DNA of 64,000 bases from Gonium pectorale (taxonomy: Eukaryota; Chlorophyta; Chlorophyceae; Chlamydomonadales; Volvocaceae), in contig LSYV01000018.1 of NCBI GenBank assembly GCA_001584585.1, positions 1,043,900 through 1,107,899 of the forward strand. The letters run 5' to 3'. Position numbers and translations under genes: made by a program. Position 1 is the first letter of the stretch. The number at the start of each line of letters is the position of its first letter. This document shows, piece by piece, positions 60,540-64,000 of this stretch. The notes under the pieces were generated by a model, which searched no databases, was not told where the DNA came from, and saw nothing but the letters and a program-made list of their open reading frames with translations.

Positions 60540-62240
60540 ACAAAGAACGGCACTCCGGAGCCGCATACAACAAGACGCCTTGGCGGTCTGCGTGCGCCCG
60601 AGGCCCGACACACAGCACTCTCCTTGATTTACTTTGAAAGGACACGGGCACACCTGTGGATTCAGGCCGGCAATGTGCAGGCGCTGGCGGGCAACCATTC
60701 ATAGCCTTCCGTTCATACCACCGCTACAGAATGCTGTCTTACAGGTGCTGCCCATCCACAAGGCGCTCCCAACCCGTGTGGCTCCCAACCCGTGTGAAGT
60801 GTTGGCTGCAATGCCTTGACAGCATACATAAGGTACCCGGGCGTAGGGAATGCACAGTTCCCGGTCCCTGATGCTGGCTAGGTGTCAAACATCGCCTGCC
60901 GTTCATACAACCAGCTACACGTTTTTGTCTTACACGTGCTGCCATCATGGTGTTCCCAGCCCGTATACTTCACGGGCTTGCCTCACGTGAAGCGGGGTGG
61001 TGTGAGGGGGAGGGAGGGGGGTTAGCTCCTGCGAGGAAATCCTGCTTGGTCTCGTTGCAGGAACTACGGTGCCCTTCAGGGCCTGCGAACTAGCCGCATG
61101 AGGCATTTGCCAGCTTGCCGCCGGCCGGCGCCGGGTCGTACATCATCGATATATGTCATGCATATCGATGGAGCGGCCTGGGGCCTGTACCCATTGGAGC
61201 TGTGTTGGCGGTAGCCCTGTTCACCTGGCTAATCACACCAAACGCCATCACAAGTACCAGGTATCGGAGACGCATGCAACCGGACGCGTTGGCAGCCTGC
61301 GTGCGCCACCACACTGCACACTCCTTACTCCCTATGAATGAGCAAGGGCACACCTCTGGATTCAGGCCGGCAATGTGCACGCGCTGGCGGGTTGTCAAAC
61401 ATGGCCTCTCGTCCATACTACCAGAACAAGGTGCTGGATTCCGGGGGCTGCCTTCAATGCATTCCCAACCCGTGCGGCTGTGGCGCGCTGCTCGCAATGC
61501 CTTGATAACATAGACGAGTGAGGCGGGCGTTTGGGAGGCCCCGGGCATGGTGGGTGGCGCCGGCAGCCCTGCAAATGGGGCCGACTGTGCCAGACACCAC
61601 CATGAAGTACGGGTTCCGGGAGCCAGGCAAGGCCTTATGGTTTTACTGCCTGAGAGCGCCCGCCGCGCCACATATCGTCTTTTCCCCATGGATGAAGACG
61701 GGCACGCCTCCGGGGCCAGGCCGGCACCATGCAAGCGGTGGCGGGGTGGCAAACGTGGCGTCCCGTTCATTCCACTTTTATAACATGGTGTCTTACAGCT
61801 GCTTCCGCCATGGCATGCCTATCCCGTGCGGCATTGTTCCGGGCGACCTGCGAAGACTTGGCCCCATAGATGGCCATGGAGGGGGCATGGGCGCTGGGCC
61901 TTGGGGGTGCTCAGTGCATGGCGGCTGGCGCCGGCCGCCCTGCAAACTGGGCCGAATGTGTTGGACACCACCATGAAGTGAGGTCTTCCGCAGCCAGGCA
62001 AGGCCATATGGTTTTGCTGCCTGTGAGCGCCCGCCGCGCCACACATTGTCTTTTCCCCATGGATGAAGACGGGCACACCTCCGGGGTCAGGCTGGCAACG
62101 TACAGGCGGTGGTGGGCTGGCAAACATGGCATCCCGTTCATTCCGCCATCACAACTTGCTATCTTCCAGATGCTGCCAGCAGGGCAGGCCTTGCCCTGGC
62201 GGCACTGCGCCAGGACGTCTGCGAAGCCTTGACACCATAG
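60540..62240 (+). repeat. Diverged tandem array, unit about 350-370 bp, four to five copies
   Basis: The anchor GGGCAC(A/G)CCT recurs at 60647, 61346, 61700 and 62071. It is followed each time by a GG-rich segment and then by CAAACATGGC-like and CCGTTCAT-like blocks. A partial unit lacking the anchor lies at about 60870-60990, which splits the 699-bp gap into two. Upstream blocks also recur (ATCACAAAGAAC-, CACCATGAAGT-like; GAGCGCCCGCCGCGCCACA in the last two). Copies at 61600-61900 and 61970-62240 are the most alike. Open frames of about 60-120 codons occur on both strands, but stops and frameshifts differ between units, so coding is doubtful. Confidence 0.75.
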
Positions 62241-63653
62241 ATGAGGGCGGCGGGCCTTGGGGGGGCTTAGTGCATGGTGGCTGGCGTGGACTGGGCAATT
62301 CTGGGCACGACTTAATGCTTCCTGTGCAGAACACAGTGCCCGCAGCCCCACCCGGCATGCATGAAAGCACCGATCGTGACTTGATTGCTATTTGGCTGCG
62401 TCTCCCCTATATTACTATGTCGGCCTTGTAGCAATTCATTGCGATTTTCAACTTCCCGTATTCGTGTTTGCACTGTCGAATTTCTGACTGCCACGAAATG
62501 CTGTTGCTTAAATCAGTTCCTACCTTTGCGAAGCACATTTCATAAGAAGGGCTTGTTCCTCGTCGCCGTCGGGCCAGGCCTTCTCCTCCGCGTCGCTGCC
62601 TACCGCGCCATTTTGCAATCGCACTGATTCTCGTTGCCGCTGATAATATAATGATTGCATTTTGAGGCACCGACGTTCTCGTCGGCAACGCGTCCCGTAC
62701 CCGCCAGTTCCGCCCTCTTTCGGCTGCCAATCCTGCGCTTCTTTCTAACATCTACTTGCGGTGTCCCTCCGCGGTGGCCATGCGGCCTGGGCGCATTCGC
62801 GCTACAACCTGCTTTTGTTCTGCGCCGCTCCTCGCTGTCCGCTGCCGTAAGGGCATGTTGTTAACAGGCGGTGTCGAATACCATATATTTTCCAAACGGT
62901 ACCCCACCCTGCCGTATGTCCTTTTCACGCGAGTCATAATACATCGGGACGAGCAAGTTTGGACCCCGATCATGGATTCATAAGGCCCTTCCGGTACAGG
63001 CCCTATCCCATGTTCGGGCTAGTCCTGCTGTTCCCCGTCACTGTCGCCACCACCTGTGCAGCCCTGCTGCGGTTGTGTATCCGGATGCCGCAGTAAGTGC
63101 AAAGTGGGTGCGACCGAGCTGGGTTGCAGCCGTTGGTACGGGAGCTGCTTGCCTGCTCGTCACTCCTAACGGACCACATCTGCCTGATGAGGGGTGCAGG
63201 ATTGATATGCCTATGCCCAACAATCCGCGAAGATTCGAATACCATCGATGCAGTTGAATTGGGTCTGGGGCCCCTAGTCGCGTAGCTCTTTGGGACATAC
63301 GATGGGTCGTGCCACACTGGTCAAGACAGCTTCACGCCCGGCATCTGGTCGTGGCAATTATGCTCCCGTCGCTTCCGATTGTTTTGTCATGTGGGAAGAT
63401 GGCATGAGGAGAGGCGAGGAAGGGCGCAGACAGCGGGACGGACAGACAGCCGCCTCCGAGACCCTGCCCTAACTACAGCGCACCATGGCAGCCAAGACCA
63501 AACGCCGACGGCACGCACACGATTAGAAGGATCCCTGCGCCTAAAGGCCACAGAAGAAGGAACACGGGAGGACGACACCAAAGGAGAAGAGGCGACGAGA
63601 TGCCAGGATGGGAGGAACAGACGAGGAGGACTCAAGAGATACAGGGAGCAAGG
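62241..63653. other. Stretch without a recognised gene
   Basis: This part has a mixed, less GC-rich composition (for example 62380-62680). No exon series, signature motif or RNA gene could be supported on either strand. A plus-strand frame at about 62850-62983 reads GGVEYHIFSKRYPTLPYV before a stop, but it lacks splice context and family resemblance. Confidence 0.4.
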
Positions 63654-63994
63654 AAAAAAGAGAAATCTGCAGAGAAAGAGGGAGCCCACCTCTACGAGCG
63701 GGACATCCCCCTCCCCTAAAAGCCGAAAACCCGGCCCCCTTCCCCCACCTAAAAGATGAGCAGCACCGCGTGCCCAGCAAGAGTGCACACCGCACAGCCC
63801 CTTAAACCACCGCCCCCCCACCAAGCACAACCACCGAACTCAGCGGGCACCCTGAGACTACGTGCCTTGCTCACAAGTAAGAAAGAGAACCAGAAACGGG
63901 GAAGGCAGCCTCTACGGACATACACACTCGAGGGTGTGATGTTTCCAGCAGGGCGCCGAGTACAGGGCATGGCGGGCGAGGTATACGAGCAGAC
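63654..63994 (+). repeat. Dispersed repeat family, two copies near the window end
   Basis: The first block (about 63654-63710) starts AAAAAAGAGAAATCTGCAG and runs into CACCTCTACG. The second (about 63870-63994) has the same order in fuller form: A/G-rich start, CCTCTACGGACATACACAC, GTGTGATGTTTCC, GTACAGGGCATGG. Block one matches 38402, and block two matches the inverted copy at 49015. The intervening sequence is purine-rich with no product recognised. The repeat may continue past the window. Confidence 0.7.
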
Positions 63995-64000
63995 GGCCCC

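Noticed and set aside
61819..62351. Overlapping open frames on both strands as genes
   Set aside because: They recur with each tandem unit and change frame and stops between units, as expected of repeats rather than a conserved gene.
1..64000. tRNA, rRNA, CRISPR, riboswitch or bacterial promoter features
   Set aside because: No cloverleaf-like, spacer-array or other conserved RNA signature was seen by eye. The gene structure is eukaryotic, so bacterial signals would be meaningless here.

Overview
The window looks like nuclear DNA of a volvocine green alga (Chlamydomonas/Volvox/Gonium relatives). It is GC-rich, with many short exons joined by GTGAGT/GTGCGT-type donors and CAG acceptors. Some genes also have a very long repeat-rich exon, and TGTAA polyadenylation motifs are present. 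A glutamine synthetase, reconstructed here as 382 residues, agrees with my memory of the Chlamydomonas cytosolic enzyme almost throughout. There are no bacterial-type operons, rRNAs, tRNAs or CRISPR arrays. Exon models were built by hand from family similarity plus splice phase. For five genes the summed exon length is an exact multiple of three.

Layout. 1-10214 (+): 3' part of a voltage/cyclic-nucleotide-gated-type ion channel (S2-S3 loop, S4, pore, S6, C-linker, cNMP-binding domain) with a tail of more than 1,300 residues. 12575-16564 (+): secreted GH18 di-N-acetylchitobiase, 406 residues. 18971-26389 (+): CDKL-type protein kinase with a 1,417-residue C-terminal exon. 28437-37273 (-): SBP-box transcription factor of CRR1/SPL7-like architecture, about 1,877 residues. 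39634-41516 (+): unrecognised 207-residue protein with two hydrophobic segments, divergent from the SBP gene. 43018-53758 (-): membrane-anchored CotH-kinase-like protein with a lamin-tail domain at each end. 54735-58086 (-): cytosolic-type glutamine synthetase. 58734-59401 (-): two exons of an unrecognised Ser/Thr/Pro-rich protein. 60540-62240: diverged tandem repeats of about 360 bp. 62240-64000: no gene recognised, with dispersed repeat copies at the end.

The genes do not form a pathway. Two (channel and CDKL kinase) belong to families with known ciliary or signalling roles. The SBP factor and glutamine synthetase belong to families linked to nutrient response and nitrogen assimilation, and the chitobiase and CotH protein enter or cross the secretory system. 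One possible regulatory link is local: a 20-bp palindrome carrying two GTAC cores (the SBP-domain target) lies 224 bp upstream of the 207-residue gene, whose neighbour is the SBP factor.

The most unusual points are a channel pore without a GYG filter, a 23-residue GPYC repeat in the channel tail, five introns best explained by GC donors, a His-to-Gln change at a zinc-ligand position of the SBP domain, the LTD-CotH-LTD architecture, a hexanucleotide array that forms a splice-acceptor tract, and a dispersed short repeat family with at least six copies.
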